Source: Sphingomonas adhaesiva (lineage in GTDB: Bacteria > Pseudomonadota > Alphaproteobacteria > Sphingomonadales > Sphingomonadaceae). From it: a stretch of DNA of 64,000 bases. Shown piece by piece: positions 29,291 to 37,291 of the stretch. The translations under genes and the position numbers were made by a program. Each line of letters starts with the position of its first letter. Position 1 is the first letter of the stretch. The stretch spans positions 310,001 to 374,000 of the forward strand of contig NZ_JAQIJT010000001.1 of the NCBI RefSeq assembly GCF_036946125.1, written 5' to 3'. The notes under the pieces are model-generated. The model had not been told where the DNA came from, made no database searches, and worked only from the letters and a program-made list of their open reading frames with translations.

Positions 29291-30709
29291 ATGACCGATC
29301 CCCGCTCCTTCCTCTATCGCGATGCGCTCGACCCAGAGGCGGCGCTGCGCCTGACCGCGTCGGTGCTGGCCAAGGCCGACGACGGCGAGCTGTTCCTGCA
29401 ATATCGCAAGGCGGAGGCGTTCGGGTTCGACGACGGTCGTCTGAAGACCGCCAGCTACGATACCAATGCCGGCTTCGGGCTGCGCGCGGTGTCGGGCGAG
29501 ATGACCGCCTTCGCGCATGCCAACGAGCTGTCGGAGGCCGCGATCCGCCGTGCCGGCGAGACGATGGCGCTGATCGACCCCTCCGCGCAGCCGAAGGCCG
29601 CGCCCCCGGTGCGCACCAATACGCGGCTCTACACCGATGCCGATCCGCTCGACCTCATCCCCTTCGCCGACAAGGTGAACCTGTGCCAGACGATCGACGC
29701 GGCCGCGCGCGCGCGCGATCCGCGCGTGGCGCAGGTGTCGGTGGGTCTGTCGGGCACGTGGAGCGTGGTCGAGGTGGTCCGCCCCGACGGCTTCGTCGTC
29801 ACCGACGTGCGCCCGCTGGTCCGCCTGAACATCTCGATCGTCGCCGAAGCCAACGGCCGTCGCGAAACCGGGTCGTTCGGGATCGGCGGACGCTATCTCT
29901 ACGACCGGCTGTTCGACCCGGCCACCTGGAACCGCGGCATCGACGAGGCGCTGGCGCAGGCGCTGGTCAACCTCGACGCGGTCGATGCGCCCGCGGGCGA
30001 GATGACCGTGCTGCTCGGGCCGGGCTGGCCCGGCGTGCTGCTGCACGAGGCGATCGGCCACGGGCTGGAGGGCGACTTCAACCGCAAGGGCACATCCGCC
30101 TTCTCGGGTCGGATCGGCGAGCAGGTCGCGGCGCGCGGCGTCACGGTCGTGGACGACGGCGCGATCGCCGACCGCCGCGGCAGCCTGACGATCGACGACG
30201 AGGGCACGCCGACGCGCGAGACGATCCTGATCGAGGACGGCTTCCTCAGGGGCTATATGCAGGACCGCCTGAACGCGCGGCTGATGGGGGTGGAGCCGAC
30301 CGGCAACGGACGCCGCGAAAGCTATGCCCACGCGCCCATGCCGCGGATGACCAACACCTTCATGAAGGCCGGGCAGGACGACCCCGCCGAGCTGCTCGCC
30401 CGCGTGAAGAGGGGCATCTTCGCCAAGTCGTTCGGCGGCGGGCAGGTCGACATCGTCTCGGGCAAGTTCGTCTTTTCCTGCACCGAGGCCTATCTGGTCG
30501 AGGACGGGAAGATCGGCGCGCCGATCAAGGGCGCGACGCTGATCGGCGACGGCCCCAGCGTACTCACCAAGGTGCAGGGCGTCGGCCACGACTTCGCGCT
30601 GGACGAGGGCATCGGCGTCTGCGGCAAGGGCGGGCAGAGCGTGCCCGCGGGCGTGGGCCAGCCGACCCTGCTGGTCGGCGGGCTGACGGTGGGCGGGACG
30701 GCGGCCTAG
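29291..30709 (+). CDS. tldD: Metalloprotease TldD
   Basis: TldD forms a heterodimer with TldE/PmbA and cleaves unfolded peptides, for example in microcin and antitoxin processing. The 472-residue protein carries the zinc motif HEAIGHGLEGD near residue 255 and the family's C-terminal KTFGGGQVD-like block (AKSFGGGQVDIVSGKF). The partner gene is not in the window. I begin at the ATG giving MTDPRSFLYRDAL, since the TTG nine bases upstream has no better support. Cytosolic. Confidence 0.95.
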   Translation: MTDPRSFLYRDALDPEAALRLTASVLAKADDGELFLQYRKAEAFGFDDGRLKTASYDTNAGFGLRAVSGEMTAFAHANELSEAAIRRAGETMALIDPSAQPKAAPPVRTNTRLYTDADPLDLIPFADKVNLCQTIDAAARARDPRVAQVSVGLSGTWSVVEVVRPDGFVVTDVRPLVRLNISIVAEANGRRETGSFGIGGRYLYDRLFDPATWNRGIDEALAQALVNLDAVDAPAGEMTVLLGPGWPGVLLHEAIGHGLEGDFNRKGTSAFSGRIGEQVAARGVTVVDDGAIADRRGSLTIDDEGTPTRETILIEDGFLRGYMQDRLNARLMGVEPTGNGRRESYAHAPMPRMTNTFMKAGQDDPAELLARVKRGIFAKSFGGGQVDIVSGKFVFSCTEAYLVEDGKIGAPIKGATLIGDGPSVLTKVQGVGHDFALDEGIGVCGKGGQSVPAGVGQPTLLVGGLTVGGTAA

Positions 30710-30715
30710 GCCGGC

Positions 30716-31018
30716 TTAGAAGCCGTTGATGAGAAAGTCCAAAGCCCCTTTGATCGCCCGTTCCTCATGCGCGAGCGAGGCCACCGGGACGGTCAGGGCT
30801 TTTGCATCGACCGTGGTCGCGAAATGGGTAGCCAGAACCCACGGCTTGCCGTCGATGCCGACGTGAGGGTCGAGACGCGATACGGAGGGCGTCGCGTCCT
30901 TCATGGCGATCAAGGGGATGACGAGGCGCGTCGCATGCACGGAGGCGAGCGGAGATTGAACGTCTACGACCAGCGTCCGATCGGCGAGGCGATAGACGTC
31001 GAATTGCGCCCTCACCAC
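30716..31018 (-). CDS. ccdB: CcdB-family toxin
   Basis: The 100-residue protein starts MVRAQFDVYRLADRTLVVDVQ and ends AIKGALDFLINGF, the N- and C-terminal pattern of CcdB. The last residues bind gyrase in the F-plasmid toxin. CcdB poisons DNA gyrase unless held by CcdA. The gene overlaps ccdA by seven bases, in the usual antitoxin-first order. Whether it is an active toxin cannot be judged here, but the frame is intact. Confidence 0.93.
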   Translation of the reverse strand: MVRAQFDVYRLADRTLVVDVQSPLASVHATRLVIPLIAMKDATPSVSRLDPHVGIDGKPWVLATHFATTVDAKALTVPVASLAHEERAIKGALDFLINGF

Positions 31019-31257
31019 GCCTTGTATTTCTCCAGCGGGTGACCGTTCTCTTCATACCAACGGTTCCATGCCTCGATCTTCGGCGCGTTCTCCTCTCGCC
31101 AACGCCGCTCCTGCTCCACCTTGGTGGCGCAGAGAATCGCGTCCTCACTGATTTGCGAAAGATTCAGTCCGGCAGCACGCGCCGCGGCGACGACGCCCGT
31201 GTCGATCGACAGATTGACGGACTTTCGCTTGCCGGACCTGATCGGTCCGTGTTTCAT
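31012..31257 (-). CDS. ccdA: CcdA-family antitoxin
   Basis: This 81-residue protein has a basic ribbon-helix-helix N-terminus (KRKSVNLSIDTGVVAAAR) for DNA binding and a C-terminal ERRWREENAPKIEAWNRW then EENGHPLEKY segment that should wrap CcdB. CcdA proteins neutralise the toxin and repress their own operon. The start lies 46 bp from the divergent PNPOx-like gene, leaving room for an autoregulated promoter. Confidence 0.93.
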   Translation of the reverse strand: MKHGPIRSGKRKSVNLSIDTGVVAAARAAGLNLSQISEDAILCATKVEQERRWREENAPKIEAWNRWYEENGHPLEKYKAW

Positions 31258-31302
31258 GCGTGATAGTTATGCGCATCCCCATGCGCTTCAACGGAGCGCA
31301 TC

Positions 31303-31863
31303 ATGGAGTTCTTCCCCGCCCTCACCACCGGCCACCGCGCCTTCGTCGCGAGGCAGCCGGTGTTCTTCGTCGCGACGGCGGCGGAGGGCGCGCGCGTCAA
31401 CCTCAGCCCCAAGGGGATGGACAGCTTCCGCGTGCTCGACGACGCCACCGTCGCCTATCTCGACGTCGCGGGCTCGGGCAACGAAACCAACGCGCACCTG
31501 CTCGCCGACGGGCGCATCACGATCATGTTCTGCGCCTTCGACAATCCCGCGCTGATCCTCCGCATCTACGGCAGCGGGCGCCCGGTGCTGCCGCAGGACG
31601 ACGAATGGGCGACCTTGGCGCCGCGCTTCACGCTGCTGCCGGGCACGCGCCAGATTTTCGTCATCGCGGTCGATCAGGTGCAGACGTCGTGCGGCTGGGG
31701 CGTGCCGCACATGGCGTTCGAGCGCGGACGCGAGACGCTTTCGACCTATCACGAGAAGCACGGCGACGCGACGCGCTTCGCCAAATATGCGGTGCGCACG
31801 CACAGCATCGATGGCCTGCCCGTGCGAAACCCGACCGTGCCGCCCCCCGCGTCGGTCGCGTGA
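31303..31863 (+). CDS. Pyridoxamine 5'-phosphate oxidase-family flavoprotein
   Basis: The 186-residue protein has the split-barrel FMN-binding fold: FFVATAAEGARVNLSPKG near residues 21-38 and NETNAHLLADGRITIMFCAF near 60-79, as in PNPOx-like proteins that bind FMN or F420. Substrate is unknown and a B6 oxidase role is not implied. Its TGA overlaps the ATG of the DUF2007 gene (TGATG), so they are probably co-translated. Confidence 0.88.
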   Translation: MEFFPALTTGHRAFVARQPVFFVATAAEGARVNLSPKGMDSFRVLDDATVAYLDVAGSGNETNAHLLADGRITIMFCAFDNPALILRIYGSGRPVLPQDDEWATLAPRFTLLPGTRQIFVIAVDQVQTSCGWGVPHMAFERGRETLSTYHEKHGDATRFAKYAVRTHSIDGLPVRNPTVPPPASVA

Positions 31864-32063
31864 TGGCACTGGTCGAACTGGGGCGCTACGACCGCAACCT
31901 CGCCAACATCCTGGTCGCGCGGCTGGAAGCGGACGGCATCCCCGCGCTCGCCTTCGATGGCGGGGCGTCGATCGCCGACGGCAGCTGGCTTCTGATCCCG
32001 GTCCGGGTGATGGTGGACGAGGACGACCTCGACGCGGCTCGGGCGATTGCCGGCACTGCCTGA
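31863..32063 (+). CDS. DUF2007-type small protein, 66 aa
   Basis: The product reads MALVELGRYDRNLANILVAR and continues with a WLLIPVRVMVDEDDLDAARA tail, the pattern of DUF2007 (putative signal-transducing domain), a small ferredoxin-like fold. Start and stop are fixed by the one-base overlap with the flavoprotein gene and a TGA before the glnK promoter. Function unknown. Confidence 0.85.
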   Translation: MALVELGRYDRNLANILVARLEADGIPALAFDGGASIADGSWLLIPVRVMVDEDDLDAARAIAGTA

Positions 32064-32156
32064 AAATCGGGCAGTCGTTCCGCGCTGCACAATTTTTACC
32101 TTGCGTTAGTGATTGGCGCGCCGGCTCCGCCGCAAGCCTCCCCCTTGGATGGCGAT

Positions 32157-32171
32157 TGGCACGCCGCTTGC
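32157..32171 (+). promoter_or_regulatory. Sigma-54 (-24/-12) promoter of glnK-amtB
   Basis: The sequence TGGCACG-N4-TTGC matches the sigma-54 consensus exactly, with GG at 32158-32159 and GC at 32170-32171, ten bases apart. It lies 35 bp before the glnK start, leaving a leader of about 24 bases. Control by NtrC under nitrogen limitation is expected from other bacteria, but I could not place clear NtrC sites. Confidence 0.9.
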
Positions 32172-32206
32172 GGAGCGTCTTTTCGGATCATTCGGAAGGG
32201 GGCGCG

Positions 32207-32545
32207 ATGAAACTGGTCATTGCCATCATCAAACCGTTCAAGCTCGACGAGGTGCGCGAGGCGCTGACCACGGTCGGCGTGGCGGGGATGACGGTGTCGG
32301 AGGTGAAGGGCTTCGGTCGGCAGAAGGGCCAGACCGAAATCTACCGCGGCGCCGAGTACAGCACCAACATGGTGCCGAAGATCAAGATCGAGGTCGTCTG
32401 CGCCAGCGATGTCGCGGACCGCGTGGTCGAGGCCGTACAGGCCGCCGCGAACACGGGCGCGATCGGCGATGGCAAGATCTTCGTGCTGGATGTCGGGCAG
32501 GCGGTTCGCATCCGCACCGGCGAAACCGACGATACCGCACTCTGA
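32207..32545 (+). CDS. glnK: Nitrogen regulatory protein PII
   Basis: PII senses 2-oxoglutarate, ATP/ADP and glutamine and gates AmtB, NtrB and ATase. The 112-residue protein begins MKLVIAIIKPFKLDEVREAL and has the T-loop with Tyr51 in EIYRGAEYSTNMVPK, the site of uridylylation, and the C-terminal VGQAVRIRTGETDDTAL. All signature positions are intact. It is the first gene after the sigma-54 promoter and lies ten bases before amtB, so it is named glnK by context rather than glnB. Confidence 0.97.
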   Translation: MKLVIAIIKPFKLDEVREALTTVGVAGMTVSEVKGFGRQKGQTEIYRGAEYSTNMVPKIKIEVVCASDVADRVVEAVQAAANTGAIGDGKIFVLDVGQAVRIRTGETDDTAL

Positions 32546-32555
32546 GGGGGGTGAG

Positions 32556-33887
32556 ATGATGAGACTGTCCAAACTGGCTGGCGGTGGCGCGGCGATCGCG
32601 CTGACCGCGCTGTCTGCGGCACCCGCCTGGGCACAGGCGCCCGCGCCCGCGCTGGTGGTGAACAAGGGCGATACCGCCTGGATGCTGGTGTCGACCGTGC
32701 TGGTGACGATGATGATCGTCCCCGGCCTGGCGCTGTTCTACGGCGGCCTCACCCGCGCGAAGAACATGCTGTCCACGATGACGCAGATCGGCGCTGTCGC
32801 GTGCCTCGCGATGCTGATCTGGGTCATGTACGGCTATACCATGGCGTTCGGCGACGGCGGCAACGACATCATCTCCGGCTTCGGCAAGGCGTTTCTCGCG
32901 GGCATCACGCCGGACTCGGTCGCCGCGACCTTCACCGCCGGCGTCGGCATTCCCGAATATGTCTTCGTCTGCTTCCAGATGACCTTTGCGGCGATCACCA
33001 TCGCGCTGGTGCTGGGATCGGTGGTCGAGCGGATGAAGTTCTCCGCGGTCATGGTGTTCGGCGCGGTGTGGCTGACGATCGTCTACTTCCCGATCGCGCA
33101 CATGGTGTGGGCATCGGGCGGGCTCTTCTTCAAGATGGGCGCGCTCGACTTCGCCGGCGGCACCGTGGTGCACATCAACGCCGGCGTCTCCGCGCTGGTC
33201 GCGTCGCTGATCCTGGGCAAGCGCCTGGGCTATCCGACCGAGCGGATCGTGCCGCACTCGCTGACGCTGACGGGCGTCGGCACCGGGCTGCTGTGGGTCG
33301 GCTGGTTCGGCTTCAACGCGGGCTCGGCGCTGGAGGCCAACGGCTCCGCCGCGCTGGCGATGATCAACACCTTCGTCGCCACCGCCGCCGGGGGCCTGTT
33401 CTGGATGCTCGCCGAGCGTCTCAACGGCCACAAGGGTTCGGCGCTCGGCTTCTGCTCGGGCATCATCGCCGGGCTGGTCGCGGTCACGCCGGCGGCGGGC
33501 AATTCCGGCCCGTTCGGCGCGATCGTCCTGGGCGCGGTCGCCTCGATCATCTGCTTCTACGCCGTGTCCGTGCTGAAGCCGAAGCTGGGCTATGACGACG
33601 CGCTCGACGCCTTCGGCGTCCACGGCGTGGGCGGCATCGTCGGCGCGATCGGCACCGCGATCGTCTATGCTCCGTCGCTGGGCGGCCCGGGCAAGCCCGA
33701 CTATGCGATCGGCCACCAGCTGACGACGCAGCTCATCGCGGTCGTCACCACCATCATCTGGGCCGCGATCGGCACCGTGATCGCCACCTTCATCGCCAAG
33801 GCCGTGACCGGCCTGCGCGTCAGCGCGGACGTCGAGCGCGAAGGCCTCGACCTCGGCGAACACGGCGAGCGCGCCTACAATTCTTGA
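32556..33887 (+). CDS. amtB: Ammonium transporter AmtB
   Basis: AmtB is a trimeric ammonium channel of the inner membrane. The 443-residue protein has a cleavable signal peptide (to APAWAQ), eleven helices and the family signatures GDTAWMLVSTVLVTMM and DFAGGTVVHINAGVSALVAS, which includes one pore histidine. The second is in FGVHGVGGIVGAIGT. It follows glnK by ten bases and ends before a strong terminator. When nitrogen is ample, GlnK should bind and block it. Confidence 0.97.
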   Translation: MMRLSKLAGGGAAIALTALSAAPAWAQAPAPALVVNKGDTAWMLVSTVLVTMMIVPGLALFYGGLTRAKNMLSTMTQIGAVACLAMLIWVMYGYTMAFGDGGNDIISGFGKAFLAGITPDSVAATFTAGVGIPEYVFVCFQMTFAAITIALVLGSVVERMKFSAVMVFGAVWLTIVYFPIAHMVWASGGLFFKMGALDFAGGTVVHINAGVSALVASLILGKRLGYPTERIVPHSLTLTGVGTGLLWVGWFGFNAGSALEANGSAALAMINTFVATAAGGLFWMLAERLNGHKGSALGFCSGIIAGLVAVTPAAGNSGPFGAIVLGAVASIICFYAVSVLKPKLGYDDALDAFGVHGVGGIVGAIGTAIVYAPSLGGPGKPDYAIGHQLTTQLIAVVTTIIWAAIGTVIATFIAKAVTGLRVSADVEREGLDLGEHGERAYNS

Positions 33888-33951
33888 CGAGATCGCGCCG
33901 GCGGGACGGTCCGCCGGCGCCCCACGGGTTCCTCCTGCGAACGCACTCTGG

Positions 33952-33981
33952 CCCGGTACGGCGACGTACCGGGTCTTTTTT
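33952..33981 (+). terminator. Rho-independent terminator of glnK-amtB
   Basis: CCCGGTAC and GTACCGGG form a perfect eight-base stem with a six-base loop, followed by TCTTTTTT. It lies 64 bp after the amtB stop and just before the convergent glutaminyl cyclase stop. Confidence 0.9.
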
Positions 33982-33985
33982 CGTC

Positions 33986-34774
33986 TCAGGACGGCAGGCG
34001 GATCTCGAACAGCGTCGGCCAGCGCTTGCCCGTCACGAACAACCGCCGCCGGGCCGCGTCCCAGGCGATGCCGTTGGCCACCGATTCGCTATCGGTCACC
34101 CCGGTCTCCGCCAGGATCGCGCGCAGGTCGACGACGCCCGTCACCCGCCCGGACGCGGGATCGATCCGGACGATGAAGGGCTGGTGCCAGACGTTGGCGA
34201 GGATGGTCCCGTCCACCACCTCCAGCTCGTTCAGCTGGGTCAGCGGCCGCCCCGCGATCGTCACCCGCAACGTGCGGCGCACCGCCATCGTCGCCGGATC
34301 GTGGAAGGTCAGCGTCGCGCTGCCATCGGAACGTACGAAGCCGGCGGTATCGCTCGCCAGCCCCCACCCCTCGCCCGAATACCGCAGCATACCGCGCGAC
34401 TTGAGCGTGCGCGCGTCCCAGCGGTGCGCGATACCGTCGTGCCAGGTGAGGCTGACCAGCTCGCCGCGCCACGCGGCCACGCCCTCGCCGAACTGGGCGG
34501 CGGGGATTGCCGCGCGGCGCTGCACCTTCCCGGTCGTCAGATCGACACGACGGACGTCGGACCGGCCCTCCAGCCCAACGCTCTCCACCAGCGCGTCGCG
34601 GTCCCAGAGCAGCCCTTCGGTGAAGGCGTTGGTGTCGTGCGGGTAGCGGGCGACGACGATCGGAACGATCAGCGGTGGCCGCGGCGCGGCATCCTCTGCC
34701 ACGGGCGCAGCCTGCGGCACCGCCGCGACGGAGCCGGCAAACGCCAGCAACGGAATTATCGACCAGCGCATCAT
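33986..34774 (-). CDS. Glutaminyl-peptide cyclotransferase, exported
   Basis: This is the plant/bacterial beta-propeller type of glutaminyl cyclase, which turns N-terminal glutamine of peptides into pyroglutamate. The 262-residue product has a signal peptide (MMRWSIIPLLAFAGSVAA) and family blocks YPHDTNAFTEGLLWDRDALV, LTQLNELEVVDGTILANVW and SVANGIAWDAARRRLFVTGK. It should work in the periplasm. The ATG at 34774 is chosen because the longer start would put a basic stretch before the signal. Confidence 0.9.
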   Translation of the reverse strand: MMRWSIIPLLAFAGSVAAVPQAAPVAEDAAPRPPLIVPIVVARYPHDTNAFTEGLLWDRDALVESVGLEGRSDVRRVDLTTGKVQRRAAIPAAQFGEGVAAWRGELVSLTWHDGIAHRWDARTLKSRGMLRYSGEGWGLASDTAGFVRSDGSATLTFHDPATMAVRRTLRVTIAGRPLTQLNELEVVDGTILANVWHQPFIVRIDPASGRVTGVVDLRAILAETGVTDSESVANGIAWDAARRRLFVTGKRWPTLFEIRLPS

Positions 34775-34843
34775 CCGTGTCGCGCTACGCCCGGCGAGCG
34801 ACCGGGGCAAGTTGCGCGCGGCGGGGACCGGACGCCTCGACAT

Positions 34844-35552
34844 CCGGCACGGGCTTGGCGCATCGCCACCCGCGGCTCGCGAGAAAACGGTATGGGAGCC
34901 ACTCTACGTCCATGGCCGTGCTTGGAAGCCGATATCCTCCGCTTGATCCATGGACGACACAGCCTTCGTTCGAGCTCGGGAACGTAGGGGAGGGCCAAGG
35001 TCAGGTGGAGACAGGATTCGACGCTTGGCGCGCCGACCGCGGCTCCCCGGCGTGCGATCGAGGGCATCGACCGACAGGTCGCCCGTGATGCAGCCGGCGG
35101 GCGGTCGTGCCCATATCGTGACGGGGCCCATTCGGCGTCTTATCGCGGATCGTAAGGGTTCTGTCCGGCGGGACGGAGCAGATCGACGACGGGTTGGTGG
35201 AAGAATCCGCTTGTGGTTGGGCCTCGGCTGTTGGGAGACCTCTGCCACAGGCCACGCCGTGCTCCCGCGCAGGCGAGGAGCCCAGGGTTGCGCGTCCCAC
35301 AAGTCGTGGCTCTGCCTGGCCCTGGGCTCCTGCCTGCGCATGCGCACGGCGTGGACGCGGCGATGTCGCACCCATTTTGCCAGCGTCCCGCCGTCGCCGG
35401 CAACGAGGCGACGCCACGTGCCAGCGGCTCGATACCATGTCGGGTTCGACGTTCACTCGTCCGGCATCGTCCGGACACGAGACATCGCACGCCTTATATA
35501 TGTTCGAAAGGAATGAGGTCGTCGCAGCTCCCCACCCCGAGCGCTCCAACAT
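34844..35552. other. Long intergenic region without a recognisable gene
   Basis: About 0.7 kb between glutaminyl cyclase and the cold-shock gene's terminator. Open frames on both strands have no recognisable family, no good ribosome sites and no shared signal. It holds a copy of the 88-bp palindrome (35259-35347) and an AT-rich pocket at 35491-35515 (TTATATATGTTCGAAAGGAA) that could be a promoter. I see no RNA gene. Confidence 0.5.
35259..35347. repeat. 88-bp palindromic intergenic repeat, copy 2
   Basis: Diverged second copy of the element at 8038-8125. It keeps GCTCCCGCGCAGGCGAGGAG, a central CCCACAAGTCGTGG and TCTGCCTGGCC, and the right end GCTCCTGCCTGCGCATGCGC. It lies in the otherwise empty stretch before the cold-shock gene. 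Confidence 0.75.
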
Positions 35553-35587
35553 GAAAACGGCCCGCCCGGCAATCGCCGGGCGGGCCG
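35553..35587 (-). terminator. Rho-independent terminator of the cold-shock protein gene
   Basis: Thirteen-base perfect arms (CGGCCCGCCCGGC and GCCGGGCGGGCCG) around AATC, read from the minus strand and followed by TTTTC. It lies 24 bp after the stop of the double cold-shock gene. Confidence 0.85.
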
Positions 35588-35610
35588 CATTCCCACCGAT
35601 CGGAGGACGA

Positions 35611-36426
35611 TCAGCCCTGGTTCGATTCCAGGTTCACCGCCGCATACTTGCCGCGGCGATCGACCTCGATCTCGAAGCTCAGGCGGTCGCCCTCGTTCAG
35701 GGTCGGCATCCCGGCGCGCTCGACGGCCGAGATGTGGACGAACGCATCGGGCTGGCCGTCGTCGCGCTGAATGAAGCCGAAGCCCTTCATCGCGTTGAAG
35801 AACTTGACGGTGCCGGTCGCCTTCTCGCCGGTCAGCTGGCGCTGCGGCGCGCCGCGGCCCGCATCGCGGCCCCCGTCACGACCGCCGAAGCCGCCGTCAC
35901 GCGGTGCGCGCTCCTGAACCGCCATCGGCTCGCCCTCGATCTTGAGGTCGGTCGCCGAGATGCGACCGCCACGATCGACGAGCGTGAAGCCCAGCGGCTG
36001 CCCCTCGGCCAGCCCGCTCAGGCCGGCCTGCTCGACCGCCGAGATGTGGACGAACACGTCCTCGCCGCCGTCATCGCGCACGACGAAGCCGAAGCCCTTC
36101 TGCGCGTTGAAGAACTTGACCACGCCGGTGCCCTCGCCGACGACCTGCGGGGGCATGCCGCCGCCACGGCCGCCGCCGAAGCCACCACCGCCGCCGCCAC
36201 GGAAGCCGCCACCGCCGCCACCGAAACCGCCGCCGCCACCATAGCCGCCGCCACCGCCGCCGAAGCCGCGCCCACCACCGCCGCCGCCGAAGCCGCCGCG
36301 GTCGTCATAGCTGAACCCGCCGCCGCCGAAGCCGCCGCCGAAATCGTCACCGCCGCCGAAGCCGCCGTCGCGCTTGTCGCGTCCGCGTCCGCCGCGGTTT
36401 CCGCGGCCGCCCTTGTCGTAACTCAT
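35611..36426 (-). CDS. Double cold-shock-domain protein with glycine-rich N-terminus
   Basis: Single-stranded nucleic-acid binding protein, 271 residues. Residues 1-90 are a low-complexity Gly-Phe-Arg-Asp stretch with many GGGFGG units. Two cold-shock domains follow, at about 97-165 (FFNAQKGFGFVVRDDG, DVFVHIS) and 202-267 (FFNAMKGFGFIQRDDG, DAFVHIS), joined by a second Gly/Arg linker. The RNP1 and RNP2 motifs are intact in both. Alphaproteobacteria commonly have double CSD proteins, but the long glycine-rich head is unusual and resembles the disordered tails of eukaryotic RNA-binding proteins. The ATG giving MSYDKGGRGN is preferred to longer starts. It has its own terminator. Confidence 0.92.
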   Translation of the reverse strand: MSYDKGGRGNRGGRGRDKRDGGFGGGDDFGGGFGGGGFSYDDRGGFGGGGGGRGFGGGGGGYGGGGGFGGGGGGFRGGGGGGFGGGRGGGMPPQVVGEGTGVVKFFNAQKGFGFVVRDDGGEDVFVHISAVEQAGLSGLAEGQPLGFTLVDRGGRISATDLKIEGEPMAVQERAPRDGGFGGRDGGRDAGRGAPQRQLTGEKATGTVKFFNAMKGFGFIQRDDGQPDAFVHISAVERAGMPTLNEGDRLSFEIEVDRRGKYAAVNLESNQG

Positions 36427-36670
36427 AAACCTGTTCGTCTTCCCGGTCCGTCCGACACTCTCATCAGGGCCACGCGCAGGACGGCGAACGCGGCTCCCCG
36501 GGCGCATATCTGTTGCGCCTCGATCCACTGCATAGCCTATCCGATCCCAGACCGCGAATCGTTTCGCGCATCTTTTCGTGTCTTGTCCACAAGTAGCGCT
36601 ATGGTCGTCGCACCGGCGCCACGCTCCGTCGCCCGTTGAGCCCGACGCGGCTGGGCGCTAGAGCGCGGTC

Positions 36671-37291
36671 ATGACCGTTCATTTCCACGAACAAGACCTC
36701 CCCGGTGACGTCTTCGCGCCCGGCGCCGCCATCGCCGTCGATACCGAGACGATGGGGCTCATCACGCCGCGCGACCGTTTGTGCGTGGTGCAGCTGTCCG
36801 ACGGGCTCGGCGACGAGCATCTCGTCCGCTTCTCGCCCGGCAGCGACTATGCCGCGCCGCACCTGCGCGCGATCCTCGCCGATCCGACGCGTCTGAAGCT
36901 CTATCATTTCGGGCGCTTCGACATCGCGGCGCTGCGCCACTATCTCGGCATCGTCGCGGCGCCGGTCTATTGCACCAAGATCGCGTCGCGGCTGGTGCGC
37001 ACCTATACCGATCGCCATGGGCTGAAGGAGCTGGTCCGCGAGCTGCTGGGACAGGACATCTCGAAGCAGCAGCAATCGTCCGACTGGGGCGGGCCGGAGC
37101 TGTCCGACGCGCAGCGCGACTATGCCGCCTCCGACGTCCGCTTCCTCCACCGGCTGAAAGACGAGCTCGACCGCCGTCTGGCGCGCGAGGGCCGCACCGC
37201 GCTGGCGCAGGCCTGTTTCGACTTCCTGCCGGCGCGTGCCGAGCTGGACCTGGCCGGCTGGCCGGAAACGGACATCTTCGCGCATGTCTGA
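36671..37291 (+). CDS. rnd: Ribonuclease D-like 3'-5' exonuclease
   Basis: The 206-residue protein has the DEDDy exonuclease domain alone: AIAVDTETMGL (Asp, Glu near residue 25), YHFGRFDIAAL, LVRTYTDRHGLKEL and DAQRDYAASDVRFLH with the Tyr and last Asp. Full-length RNase D also has HRDC domains, which are absent, so this is the short form common in alphaproteobacteria. It trims structured RNA such as tRNA 3' ends. Its stop overlaps the lptC start by eight bases, at the head of the lpt-rpoN cluster. Confidence 0.92.
   Translation: MTVHFHEQDLPGDVFAPGAAIAVDTETMGLITPRDRLCVVQLSDGLGDEHLVRFSPGSDYAAPHLRAILADPTRLKLYHFGRFDIAALRHYLGIVAAPVYCTKIASRLVRTYTDRHGLKELVRELLGQDISKQQQSSDWGGPELSDAQRDYAASDVRFLHRLKDELDRRLAREGRTALAQACFDFLPARAELDLAGWPETDIFAHV

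Noticed and set aside
35408..35420. A CCACGTGCC motif as an additional parS site
   Set aside because: Only the central six bases match; the outer arms do not fit the ParB consensus.
35617..35632. GGTTCGATTCC, similar to a tRNA T-loop
   Set aside because: It lies within the C-terminus of the cold-shock gene and no cloverleaf can be built around it.
36130..36400. A repetitive tract resembling a CRISPR or tandem repeat array
   Set aside because: It encodes the glycine-rich part of the cold-shock protein in frame. Repeats are irregular with no constant-length spacers.
35194..36639. A 481-codon plus-strand frame rich in Ala and Thr opposite the cold-shock gene
   Set aside because: The Ala repeats are the complement of the Gly repeats of the cold-shock protein, and the rest has no domain.
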